Shown in pieces: positions 36,228 to 45,963 of a DNA stretch of 64,000 bases. This DNA comes from Chlorella sorokiniana. Taxonomy: Eukaryota > Chlorophyta > Trebouxiophyceae > Chlorellales > Chlorellaceae. Within the stretch, counting starts at the first letter, position 1, and every line of letters begins with the position of its first letter. Location of the stretch: the NCBI GenBank assembly GCA_025917655.1, contig CP084610.1, positions 1,426,001 through 1,490,000 of the forward strand, in the 5' to 3' direction. The translations under genes were made by a program, and so were the position numbers. A model generated the notes under the pieces. It was not told the DNA's origin. It saw nothing but the letters and a program-made list of their open reading frames with translations, and searched no databases.

Positions 36228-37330
36228 TCAGATGAACTTCACAAACACCCTGCCGCCCTTGATCTCCACTGGGTACACCGGCAGGTCCTCCGGCTCGGAC
36301 TTGTCCTTCAGGCCGCCCAGCACCTTGCGCATCTGGCAGAGGGGGGGGGGGGCACAGGCCACACAGTCGCACCAGGCCGCGCAGTCCAGTGCAGGGGCCG
36401 GTTCCTCCCTGTGGCAGAGCGCGGCCGCTGGGTGTGGCCGCAGCTGCGCACAACTCCCGCCGACTGCCCAGCGCGGCATCGCTCGCTCACCAGAGTGTTC
36501 TTGGGGCACCAGCTCAGCACCTTGCCGGTGGCCAGCTCGTACACGGTGCCATCCAGCGGCGACTCAACTGCACCCAGGCCAGGCACAGCAGGCGCAGCGG
36601 CGGGTGAGCACCGGCGGCAGCAGCCGCGTCCCAGCCCCAGCGGCCGCGATTCCCCCCCCGTCAGCTCGGCCAGCAACATGTTTTCCCGGCCTCGGCTGGG
36701 CAAATGCGCGAGCGGCCACTGCTGGGAGCGGGCAGCCGCTGCTGGGCCGCACCCGCCGGCTTGCCCTTGACGCTGAGGATGTTGGCGTCGGCGAGGGGAT
36801 ACTTGTACGCGGTGCTGTTTGCGTCGCTGGCGTAAATGCGGTCGTTCACCTGCGGCAGGCATTCGCACGGGGCCGGCGGGGGGCGTGAAGGGGGCCGCCA
36901 GCGCTTGCTCTCCCACGCACGTCACAGTTTGTGCCCAGCCAGCAGCGCGCCGCCCTGCATGCGCCCGCGCCAGGCAGCGGTGCACAGAGCGGTGCCGCAC
37001 CTTGTACAGGCACACCGCGCGTCCCGTGGCCAGGATGAGGGCCTTGATGGGCTTGGAGAGGAACGTGGTGTCGGCGTCAATGCCAGGCATCTCCACCCAC
37101 CCATCTCCCGGGCTGCCATCCGCTGTCACCGCCGTATTTGCGGGTGCCTCCCCCAGGTAGCGGGCCAGCTTGGGCTGCTTCTTCTTGCTGCCCACGCTGC
37201 CTGCCGCCTTCTGCGGCGCTGCACCAAAGCCCTGGCCGGCCGCCACGAGCAGCGAGTGCCGCCGCGGCCGCACCGCTGCCGGTTGTGCCAATGGGACCCT
37301 GGCTGCGCTGATCAGTGACATCGAGGCCAT
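36228..37330 (-). CDS. PSB33: PSB33-like plastid protein with degenerate Rieske-type domain
   Basis: Resembles Arabidopsis PSB33 (LIL8), a green-lineage thylakoid protein that supports photosystem II. Exons: 37330-37001, 36849-36753, 36567-36491 and 36332-36228. MASMSLISAARVPLAQPAAV followed by RPRRHSLLVAAGQGF is a good plastid transit peptide. The domain reads GRAVCLYKVNDRIYASDANS, then KYPLADANIL, VESPLDGTVYELATGKVLSW, CPKN, KVLGGLKD and LPVYPVEIKGGRVFVKFI. It has the beta-strand layout of a Rieske/NirD fold but not the CxH...CxxH cluster ligands. All splice sites are GT-AG and the frame is intact. No C-terminal membrane span is obvious, whereas the plant protein is described as thylakoid-bound. 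Confidence 0.82.
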
Positions 37331-38025
37331 GATAAGAGCGGGCTGCGGATCGAGTTGCGCAGCTGTAAGCTGCAAAGGTGTGGCAGCTGTGGTGCAGAGT
37401 CAGTGGCTGGGTTTCAAGTCGGCGGTTGAGCAGGCGAATACAGCGATGCACAATTGTGGCAAACACTTATGGCGGACGAGACAGTAGTGCCGATCGTAGG
37501 CGCGTGGGTGGGAGGGGCGGCGGGCGCGCTGCGCCGCTCCATCAGCACTCTAAAAGTTGCTAGGTTAAAGTGAATGTGCGCACAACATCCTTGAAGACTT
37601 TCCTGCTGTATCTCTTGGTTGTCCGCCATGCCTTATACTCATGCATTTTGTACCAAAGGAACCTGGACGACGGATTGCACATTACCGACAGTGGCCGCAG
37701 TGCATCGCAAGAACAGAGGGTGAACTCCCTCTTTGCCTTACCATTAACACAATCACAGTGCAGCGTGCACTTTCGATAGAACATGTCACGAACCTGTCTC
37801 TAATCCAGATTGAAGGGGCAGCGGCGGCGGTTGCGCAGGGCGGACAGGCAGCGCTTGGTGGCGCCAGATTGCCGGTTAGCAAACGAAGCGGTAACCGTAG
37901 TTGCAACTTTCGCTCGCCGTCTCTATTGTCCAATATCTAGTTTGGTCCATTCTGTTGCCCACCAGTGCTTTGATCATTCGCGAATTGCGTGGTTCGAGTT
38001 TCAGCCGAGTGAAGAGCAGTGCACA
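37331..38025. promoter_or_regulatory. Divergent promoter region, PSB33-like / haemolysin-III
   Basis: About 700 bp between head-to-head start codons. Open frames on both strands around 37,560-37,940 show no known domain. No specific motifs claimed. Confidence 0.45.
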
Positions 38026-39109
38026 ATGGCTAGCGCGACACAGCGACGCACTAAAGAGCAGGCGGTCCAGGCTGATGGCCTGACGACCGCCCCTGCCGGC
38101 CCCACCGCCGCCGCCGCCGCCCAAGGCCCTCCCAAGGCCCGCCTGCGCGGCGCCATCCATCACTACGCCGTCTTTGTGGCCCTGGCGGTCGGCATCCTGC
38201 TCATTCTGGACGCCCAGTCGCCCAGGGCGCGCTGGGGCTGCGTGGTGTACACGGCCTCCACCGTCGCCATGTTTGGCGCCAGCGCTCTGTACCACCGCCC
38301 GACGTGGCAGCCCGCGGCGCGCCAGCTCATGCGCCGACTCGACCACGCCGCCATCTTCCTGCTCATCGCGGGCACCAACACGCCTCTGGCGCTGGTAGCG
38401 CTGGAGCCAGCCCAGGTGGGCGACCCTGGTGCTGTGGGCGGCGCCGGTTTGTGGGTAGCCCGCTGCTGGGTGTCGGTCGGAAAAGCAGTCCTCCCACGCC
38501 TACACTTGTTGCTGCACTTGACCTGCTGAGTCTGGAACCCCCATACACACCCACCCACCCACCCACCCACACAAATTTGCATCCTTGCCCCCTAGGCCAC
38601 CAAGCTGCTGTCGCTGGTGTGGGGTGGTGCGGCGCTGGGCATCACGCAGTGCCTGTTCCTGAGCCACGCGCCCAAGGCGCTGGCTGCCGCGCTGTACGTC
38701 GCGCTGGGCTGGGCAGTACTGCCCTTCGCGGAGCAGTACCGTTCGGCCCTGGCCAGCTGGGACTTGGGGCTGGTTGTGGCGGGGGCGTTGTCTACTCAAT
38801 CGGGGTGAGTGGCCTGAGGCTCAGCTGAGGCTGGATGCGACGCGTGCTGCTGCTGCCTCCAAGGATGCCCAGGTGTCCCATGCCTTTGTTACAGGCCGGC
38901 CCCTCAATCCCCAAGTATCAACGATCTCTGTGCCCCCTGAATCTTGCTTCCCACCAGGCCGTGGTGTACGCCCTAAAGCGCCCGACCCCTCCCCAAAGGT
39001 GTTTGGCTACCACGAAGTGTTCCACACCTTTGTCACGCTGGCCGCCCTGCTCCACTTTGCCGCCGTCTACCGCGTCGTCAACTCGCCGCTGGGGGCACGC
39101 CGCGGCTGA
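38026..39109 (+). CDS. Haemolysin-III / PAQR family seven-span membrane protein
   Basis: Member of the HlyIII/adiponectin-receptor-like superfamily, possible metal-dependent membrane hydrolases. Exon 1 is 38026-38415; exon 2 starts 38596 and the third near 38959. The start MASATQRRTKEQA gives a short hydrophilic N-terminus. Conserved residues include the Ser-His pair in GASALYHRP, the Asp in RRLDHAAIFLLIAGTNTP, and the two His of GYHEVFHTFV, which together are the presumed metal site. Hydrophobic spans include HHYAVFVALAVGILLILDA, AALGITQCLFLSHAPKALAA and LGLVVAGGVVYSIGA. Frame jumps are at the G-run 38781-38785 and the C-run 38981-38983. Intron 1 ends in a (CCCA)n tract. Confidence 0.9.
38546..38574 (+). 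repeat. (CCCA)n microsatellite in intron
   Basis: About six CCCA units just upstream of the exon 2 acceptor of the haemolysin-III gene. Confidence 0.9.
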
Positions 39110-39528
39110 GCCCGCCCCCGCTGCTCCCACAGCGTGCAAGCAGCCGCTCCAGGGCCCGCGCACCGCGCAGCCAGCCGGCCCTCATAGCTGTGCCCAGGCC
39201 GCTTTTAACGACTGCGACCCTTGCTCGAATGGTTGCGTTGCCTACGCATGAAACAGCCTCCCTCTGCACTGCATGATCTCATCCCATCCTTTGGCATGCC
39301 CTTGCTGCCTTGTCTGTTGCATGACTCCCGATTTACTCACCTCATGCGTGGAACCCAACCTGTTCCAAATTTTCAGAGCCAACTGTTGTCCCACAACGCT
39401 GTTCTGCTCCCGCATTTTCACAACACTAAGCACCCATGCCGCGCCCCACTGATGCCTGCCCCTCAAACAAATGTAATGCTTTAAGCTTGCAACCTTAGCG
39501 GCGTACATTCAACAAGCGGGCGTGGAGG
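39110..39528. other. Convergent intergenic region, haemolysin-III / histone chaperone
   Basis: About 420 bp between convergent stop codons. It contains the TGTAA at 39472-39476. No gene recognised. Confidence 0.4.
39472..39476 (+). terminator. Candidate TGTAA poly(A) signal for haemolysin-III gene
   Basis: TGTAA about 365 nt after the stop codon, in an otherwise locally AT-richer patch. Confidence 0.5.
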
Positions 39529-41980
39529 TCAGGTCTTCTGCCGCTTTGCGCGCCGTCCGCCGCTGCTTTCCTGCGCAATCACGCTCTCCAGCGCCCCCTG
39601 CTGAACTCATCCTCCGAAACCAGCTCCACGCTGCCGTCGTCTTCGCTGCTGCTGCCGTCCTCGGAGCTGCTCTCGTCGTCGGCGGCGTCAGACCCCTCCT
39701 CCCCATCCCCCTCCTGCTCTTCCGCACCGACACCGCCCGCGGCAGCCTGCGCCTCGCTGCCAGGCCCCTCGCTGCCGGCCGCTGCGTTGCGCTTGCGCTT
39801 GCCGCCGCTGCCCTCCTCCTCGTCGTCCGAGCTGCTGGTGGGGTGGAAGTCCTCGTCCTGCGCGGAGCGGCGGCAGGCGGGCGGCAGCGATGAGGGGCGA
39901 GACTGCGCAGCCGCAAAGCCGCTGCACAAGTGGCTGGCACAGTACGCAGCAATCCCTACCCACACTCTGAAGAAAGAATGCAAAACACATTGCACTCCCA
40001 CCTCCGGGTCATCTGATTCCTCTTCTCCAGGCTCCTCGCCACCACTGCCCTCCTCCTCCTCGTCAGAAGTTGCTGCCGCACCCACCGCCAACCGGCTCTT
40101 GCGAAGGTAGTCTGCGGGGGAAGAAGACGCGATTGGCACAAGCCTCTTGAGTGCATACAAATGGGGCACGGCAAGCACGCTGGAGGGGTGAGGGAGCGCG
40201 TGCACGTCGCCCGCAGCGCCCTGCCAGCTCAGCAGCCTGGGACCCCACGGGAGCTGCCCAGCTGGCGGCGTGCGCACCCTCCACTGCCGCCACTTCCTCT
40301 CGTGGCAGCATGCCAAACTCCTGCACGCCGCCGTTCCGCAGGTGCAGCACGAGGTCAAAGGTGGCGGAGCCGCCGCCCGCCCGCATCAACTCCACGGAGC
40401 GGATGGCGCTGTGGGGGATGAAAAGCGCCGGCTGGGGGAGGGGGCGAGAAGGCCGAAGGGGGGGGGGACAGCACAGAGTGTGACAACTTGTGTGACTTGG
40501 GGTGAGGCAGGCGTCGGGCGTTGCAGGCGTAAGGTGGGACAGGAAGATGGAGACGATGCGGGCCCGCAGGCCCTCACCGATTCGAGGAAGCAGAGGGCGG
40601 ATGGCAAAGGGTAGAGGAAGCCCTGCCGCGCCTTGACGAAGGCGGCCACGCCTGCAGTTTTTGGTCGGCGGTGCAACAAGAGCGGGCGGAAGCTAAGAGG
40701 AGCAACAAGCATGCTGCCGATGCCGCAGTACAGCGGCAGGGGGGTCGCTTGGCAGGGGACCCAGGAGCCTCCTGCCGAGACGGCAGAGCGCCTCAAAACG
40801 CCAACATCAGCAGCTCAAGGCTGCGTCCGTCCCCCGGCACAAGGCAGCCGCCCACCTGCCGCCTTGGAGGAGGACTGAAAGTACTGCGCATCGGGGCTCA
40901 CAAAGCTGGCGGGGTCCACACCGCCTGGCACGGCGCTGCACACGCAGCAGGCACGGCAGGGGTGGCTCGTCAGCCAACCCGGCAGCGAGTGCCGCGGCGG
41001 TTGAGGACAGGCGTGGTGGACGACAGCCGGGCTGAGGCCGCGGCTCACCCCAGCGCCTGGCACAGAACCACCGGGGCTGGGCCTTGCAGGCGGCCGCCGC
41101 CCTGCGGGTGCGCCACCTCGAGAGCCGCGCTGGCCGCGCTCTGGATGACGACAGCGGTGAGCGGCGTCTTGCCGTTCATCACTTTGGCCTCGCTGCGGGC
41201 AGCAGGGTGCAGCGCAGGCGCCAGGATTGTGGAGGGAAGGTACGGGCAGCCACGAGCAGGCGGCGCAGTGCATACGTGGACACATGTGAGAAGCAAGCAG
41301 TGCGCCGCAGGAGGCAAGCCTGGCCGACAGCCGGCTCCTCTCAGCCCTGCCCACAGCCACCGCCCCACCTGGCGACATGCAGGTAGAGCAGCACCTTGCC
41401 CTTGGTGTCTCCTGGGATGCTGTCTATGATCTGCGGACGGGCAGCCAGCGAGCAAAGCGGCGGCAGGTGAGCAGCGTGGCATTCCACTGCCTGAGCAGGC
41501 CCGGGCAGCGCAAGGCTGAACAGCCTGAGGCACAGGAGCCTGGCAGCGCACCGCCACATGCTTGATTGCGCTCCAAGGCACAGCAATGTCACTCTTCGGC
41601 GTCTTCACTACGCAACGGTCCGGGAACAGCGCAAGCTGCTGCTTTCCCCTGCGTTTGCGACATTGTGCCACCGTCTGCGGCTGGCGGCGGCGGCAAGAGC
41701 GGGCGCTGCCAGTGCTGGGTGGACCTGTTGGTCATTCAACCCACCGGGGATTGAGGAACATGAGGCCATCAATCACACACAGCGCGCTATCAAGTGACAA
41801 CCGCCCATCGCCAGCGTCCCCTGGTGGCGTGCTGGGACCCGCAGCGCTGAGCCGTTCATTTATAACTGCTGCGATCAATCGCGGAATGTCAGACACATCG
41901 GACAGGTTTGCGGCGCGCAGCGCTTCCAGCAGCTGATGCCCACTGGCGCAAGGCTGCACCAGCTTTTGGAGCGCATCCAT
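39529..41980 (-). CDS. Rtt106/SSRP1-like PH-domain histone chaperone with acidic tail
   Basis: Probable histone chaperone of the Rtt106/POB3-SSRP1 double-PH type. The N-terminus MDALQKLVQPCASGHQLLEA (41980) is joined by an intron to GKQQLALFPDRCVVKTPKSD and IAVPWSAIKHV (first PH-like region). IIDSIPGDTKGKVLLYLHVA, EAKVMNGKTPLTAVVIQSAA and later VKARQGFLYPLPSALCFLES, PALFIPHSAIRSVELMRAGG, SATFDLVLHLRNGG follow. The FLYPL..G/AL.F...P.LF.P...I.S.E pattern is the Rtt106/Pob3 signature. The C-terminus is strongly acidic (Asp/Glu/Ser-rich, about 39,600-40,090) and ends with a basic patch RRAKRQKT. No HMG box is present, unlike metazoan or plant SSRP1. A frame jump is at 39594-39598. Exact orthology is not settled. 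Confidence 0.75.
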
Positions 41981-43520
41981 GACAGCACACTCTGACCAAC
42001 CGCTGATCCCAATGTACATCCACAAGGCAAAGCTCCCGTCAGTTGAATTTTGCTGCTGAGGTGGCGTGGTGCGGTGCGATGCGGTGGAGCAGAGGGGTGG
42101 TAATGGTAGCACGCTCTGCTGCATAGCCAATTGTCCATCCATCACTTGCATGCGTCACAATGAGCTTGGTCGTGAACAGGAGAGTGGAAAGCAGAGCTGT
42201 GGTGGTCCAGGCCTGCTCAGCAGTCAAGTGACCACGCACTTGAGTGAGTTCTGACTGGCAGGCGATGTGGTTCCGTCGTGACCCTGACTATGATCTTCGT
42301 CTGAGAAACCAGAAGGCATGCTTGATGACGGCTCAGGCCATCTGTGGCTGCAGCGCTGCGGAGGTACGCCACCCCAGTGTTGCATGATGCGCATGGCTGG
42401 CGGCCATCGCCGCTTTTAAGCCAAGGTAGGCTTCAATGTAGCAAAGTCTCTAAGCGCCAGACGCACTTGTGAGACCATTAAAGCGCGTAAATACGAAGTG
42501 TTGCGGGCGAGGCTTGCGGCACATGCGGCGGAGTTCCCGGTGGGAGTAATGCGGCCGGCATGGCTGCTGTTCTTCGCCTTTACCACCGTTAATAGGGCAG
42601 CGATTAGGAAGTGGAACCTGCTGGCCAGCCTATTGCTGCTGCGGAAGCAGCGACAGCCTCACCTAGGTAATCCCTAGATTGCCGAGCATAAAAAGGTGTA
42701 TAGGCGCCTTCCGGGTCGTCTAACAACTTCAAAACGATTGCGAGACACGGCTGCGCCACACGTGAGTCTCTCCTGTGAGTATAGCGGCAGTCGGCAGCGG
42801 CGGTGGGGCCGGGCAACCCTGTTGAGGTGCCGTAGCCTGGCAGCTCCCATTGACCTGCAGCCCTGCGTTACTGCGGTGCAGAGAAGCGATCTGGCAAGAG
42901 TTCACCGGTTGCTGAGCTTTGCGTTCCAATGCTGCAGAGGGCTCGTCAAGCTTCAGGGAAGGGCTTCTCCAGGCGTTGCCGCAGTTCCCGGCTCTCTTGG
43001 CGCACTTTAAAGAGGGGCCCGAGAGTGCCCTGCTGCAGTCGTCGCAGATTGCCAGCAGATGGCTGGCTTGGCAGTGCTGTGCAGGCTCCGCTCGGCTGGG
43101 AGCCAGGCCTGTGCACTGCCCTCGCCGTGGTGCTTTTCGAGAGACAGGAACAGAGTCCGAAAGGAGTGGTCAACCATGCCAACATGTAACCTTGGAGATC
43201 GCATCATGGGAATGGTTCAGGCCTTGAAGGGCATCTTGCAGGAAGGTCAGAGCTAGCGACGGCAAAAGCGGGGGCCCCCTGGGGGCGGCCACAAGCCCCA
43301 GGGCGGCTTTCAGTGCGTGAACCGTTGGGCTACTTTCGTTTCCTGGCAGCTATAAGGTGAATTGCTTGGGCTTGATATTTTGGATGACTGCTCGAACACT
43401 CGCTGTTCTCATAAGCCCGCGTGCTAACGTCTTACCTACCGTCATCGGCCCGTGGCAATTTAATGCCGGTTCCACTTGAAACGCTAACGCTGAGTCTGGC
43501 ACACCACAGCTGCGCGTTCC
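41981..43520. other. 1.5-kb divergent intergenic region
   Basis: The longest gap between head-to-head genes (histone chaperone and bZIP). I find no convincing gene. A TATA-like cataaaaagg lies near 42,686. An inverted repeat ccctgggg (43277-43284) / ccccaggg (43296-43303) could form a GC-rich hairpin. A 70-codon minus-strand frame at 42604-42816 has protein-like composition (IVLKLLDDPEGAYTPFYARQ) but no known domain. Confidence 0.4.
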
Positions 43521-44784
43521 GTGGCGGGTTTGCGTAAGCCGCCGGGCATGGCGTGCACCTCGCCCAGTATACATTTCGCGCACCTTATGGACCAGTTGAG
43601 ACAGCATCAGATGAGTCAGGACTTTCGAGAGGCGCCGGAAGCGGCAGCCAAGCGACAGCGCACAGGTGACGGCGACGGTGACAGCGCTTTGGAGCAACCG
43701 GAGCGACGGGCCAGGGGCAAGCGGGGGAGTTGTACAGGGCCCTTAGCATGGCAGGTGATCAGTCAGGAGTGCAGCCTAGGTTTGCGTGGACAGGGGAGGA
43801 GCCATGCACCAGGCCAGCGAGAGCATGTTGGGGCAGCCAGCGGCTTGTGCCGCCGGAAGCGCTCCTCACAGCATCGGCGCTGGATATCGTTGGCTTCGTT
43901 GTTGCAGCACAGAAGCTGGAGTTGAGGGCAGTGACCCATGGTGTGCTTCCCGGTCCTACCATACTGGCTGCAGGGCTGGCGGGAGGCCTGGCTGTTGCAG
44001 GTCAACCCGGCAGCGGGGTGGCGCCCACTTCAACCTGCCCCTGGCGGCGTCCGCGCAGCTGCCTCGCACCGCCCTGCAGCACGCAGCCGCGCAGCAGGGC
44101 TTGCTGTCTGCCGTCGCCCTGGCATCAGCCAGCGCTGCGGCCGCGCCTGCGGGGCTCCCCACCCTCGGCCTGCTCCCCCTCCACCCCCAGCACAACGGCT
44201 CCGGCAGCGGCAGCCACAGCCAAGGCGTCCCCAGCTCAGCCGAGGGCAGCGGGGAGGCTCCCGGCCCGCGGCCGTGCGGGCCGGGCGGCGCCGAAGCCCA
44301 GGGGCAGGGCGGGCGGCGGCAGTGCCGCACCGACCAAGAGCGCCAGACCGCGACCAAGGAGAAGAACCGGCGGGCGCAGCAGCGCTTCAGGCGAGCGGGG
44401 GCTGCGCCTGGCTGCCCGCCCGGGCCGGCAGAGCTGCTGATGATGTTCAGCAGCTGAACAGCAACGCGGCTTTGCCTGGTTTGGGATGCTCCCTCGCCGA
44501 CCTCTGTCCCTGGGAGACCTATGTTTCCCCCAGCTGCACAAGCCACACCCCTCCAGGCTTCCTGCACCACCCTGCCCCCGCGCCACCGCTGTTGCTCACT
44601 CGCCTCTCCCCCTGCCCATCCCCGGCCAGGCTGCGGCAAAAGGAGAAGTTGGTGTGGATTGAGGCGGAGCTGCAGCGCCTGCGGGGCTCTGCACCGCCCA
44701 CGGCATCGACCCCACCCCCGCCGGCCCAGTGCCTGTGGCCGCTCAGCCCGACGTGGCGGCGGCACTGCCGCTGCCGGCGGCGGC

Positions 44785-44830
<46 letters not shown>

Positions 44831-45310
44831 GTTCCGGCGGGCCTTAGCGTGGAGGAGATGTATGAGGAGGTGGAGCAGATGCTGGAGGGGTGCCCGGGGC
44901 TGCCGCCCGCCGCCGCCATCGCGTACCTGGCGGTGAGCCGGCCGCCTGCCGCCGCGCCGCCGCGCTGCCAAGTCCAGAAAGAATGATGCTTAGAAAGATG
45001 CATCTTGTGGCTCGCTAGCGCCTGCTTCAGCCACATCACTGCCTCCTCATCTCAGCTGCTCTTGCACTCCACCACGCTCCGCCCTGTGCAGTCATTCCAA
45101 CGCGCCGATCCCGACGCCCGCCGCTGCCAGTTCCGCTCACTGACACGCCGCCGCAACGCCGGCAGGACCGCCGAGCTCGCCGCCTGCGTCCTCGCCTTCC
45201 TGGGCGGCGGCTGCACGGCGCCGCCCAGCGCCCGCCCCGCGGTTTCTGCGTCGCTGACTGCAGCGGCGGCGCCCAGCGCCGGTGCTGCGCCTGCTGTGAA
45301 GGGCGAATGA
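43521..45310 (+). CDS. bZIP transcription factor with poly-Gln tract
   Basis: The diagnostic element is the basic region near 44,330-44,395: KEKNRRAQQRFR, matching N-x7-R of bZIP proteins, preceded by RTDQERQTAT. An intron follows and RQKEKLVWIEAELQRLRG (44,635-44,690) continues the helix. Further on are a 14-residue poly-Gln run from CAG repeats, SVEEMYEEVEQMLEGCPGLP, and a C-terminal exon with CQFRSLTRRRNAGRTAELAA ending at 45310. The NRRAQQRFR core is closer to fungal YAP/PAP1-type than to typical plant NRESARRSR bZIPs. The 5' end is uncertain: MAGLRKPPGMACTSPS at 43521 or the second Met at 43548, and several frames are open between 43,700 and 44,300. Target genes are unknown. Confidence 0.72.
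44786..44828 (+). repeat. (CAG)14 microsatellite encoding poly-Gln
   Basis: Pure CAG repeat within the bZIP coding region. A likely length-variable site. Confidence 0.95.
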
Positions 45311-45868
45311 CGAGGCTGCAAGCCCTTCGCAGCCTCTGTTGCTGCAACCTGCGCAGGGAGAAGCAGGTCCAGGTTTGCTTTTCACACGCAGTTTGCGGTA
45401 GCAAGCAATCCCAGCTTGTGTGTTCTTGACCTTTCCATCCATGTCTCCCTTTGGCTCTACAGCCTGCTTTTCTGCTTGGCTACACCAGGTTAGAGCCTTG
45501 ACACCCCTCACTGCCAATCCAGAGAGTGAGTTGCACACTGGTGCTCCCACCATCCTCTGTACATGTTTTGCTTCTGGTGCTCTCTTGCTTATCGCTGAGC
45601 GCCCAACTTACCACGCCCTGTGCACGCCGCCTTGCTGCGCATCCTTTCCAAGAGCACGCCAGCCGATGCGGCGCCCTCGGCCAGCGCCGGCCGCCTGCAA
45701 AGCTGCCACACCCACAGCGCCACCCACACACGTTGGGGGCCATGCCAGCAGGCAGCTCCTCCCCTTCCCTCCACCCCCCGCCCGCCCCTCGCTTCACCAC
45801 GACCAGCAGCCCTGCACCCCGCTTGCTATTTCCGCAGCGGCAACGCCGCTGTTGAACCGGCTCCCGCC

Positions 45869-45873
45869 TGTAA
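45869..45873 (+). terminator. Candidate TGTAA poly(A) signal for bZIP gene
   Basis: TGTAA about 560 nt downstream of the bZIP stop. Confidence 0.4.
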
Positions 45874-45919
45874 GCACAGCCTGAAGCCAGGCAGGCCCGA
45901 CCCGTACGGGCAACATGCG

Positions 45920-45924
45920 TTACA
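45920..45924 (-). terminator. Candidate TGTAA poly(A) signal for membrane protein gene
   Basis: TGTAA on the minus strand, about 40 nt downstream of the stop at 45964. Confidence 0.45.
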
Positions 45925-45963
45925 CGGCGTTCCTACGCCACCAGCATGCAGCGCGGGCGGCGC

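Larger units (their letters stand above)
45311..45963. other. Convergent intergenic region, bZIP / membrane protein
   Basis: About 650 bp between convergent stops, C/T-rich. Contains TGTAA on the plus strand at 45869-45873 and on the minus strand at 45924-45920. No gene recognised. Confidence 0.45.

Noticed and set aside
37985-38010. tggttcgagttt resembling a tRNA T-loop
   Set aside because: No acceptor, D or anticodon stems around it; lies in the 5' region of the haemolysin-III gene.
42604-42816. Small minus-strand frame with protein-like composition
   Set aside because: Only 70 codons, no family match, no clear splice context. Kept as a remark in the intergenic entry.
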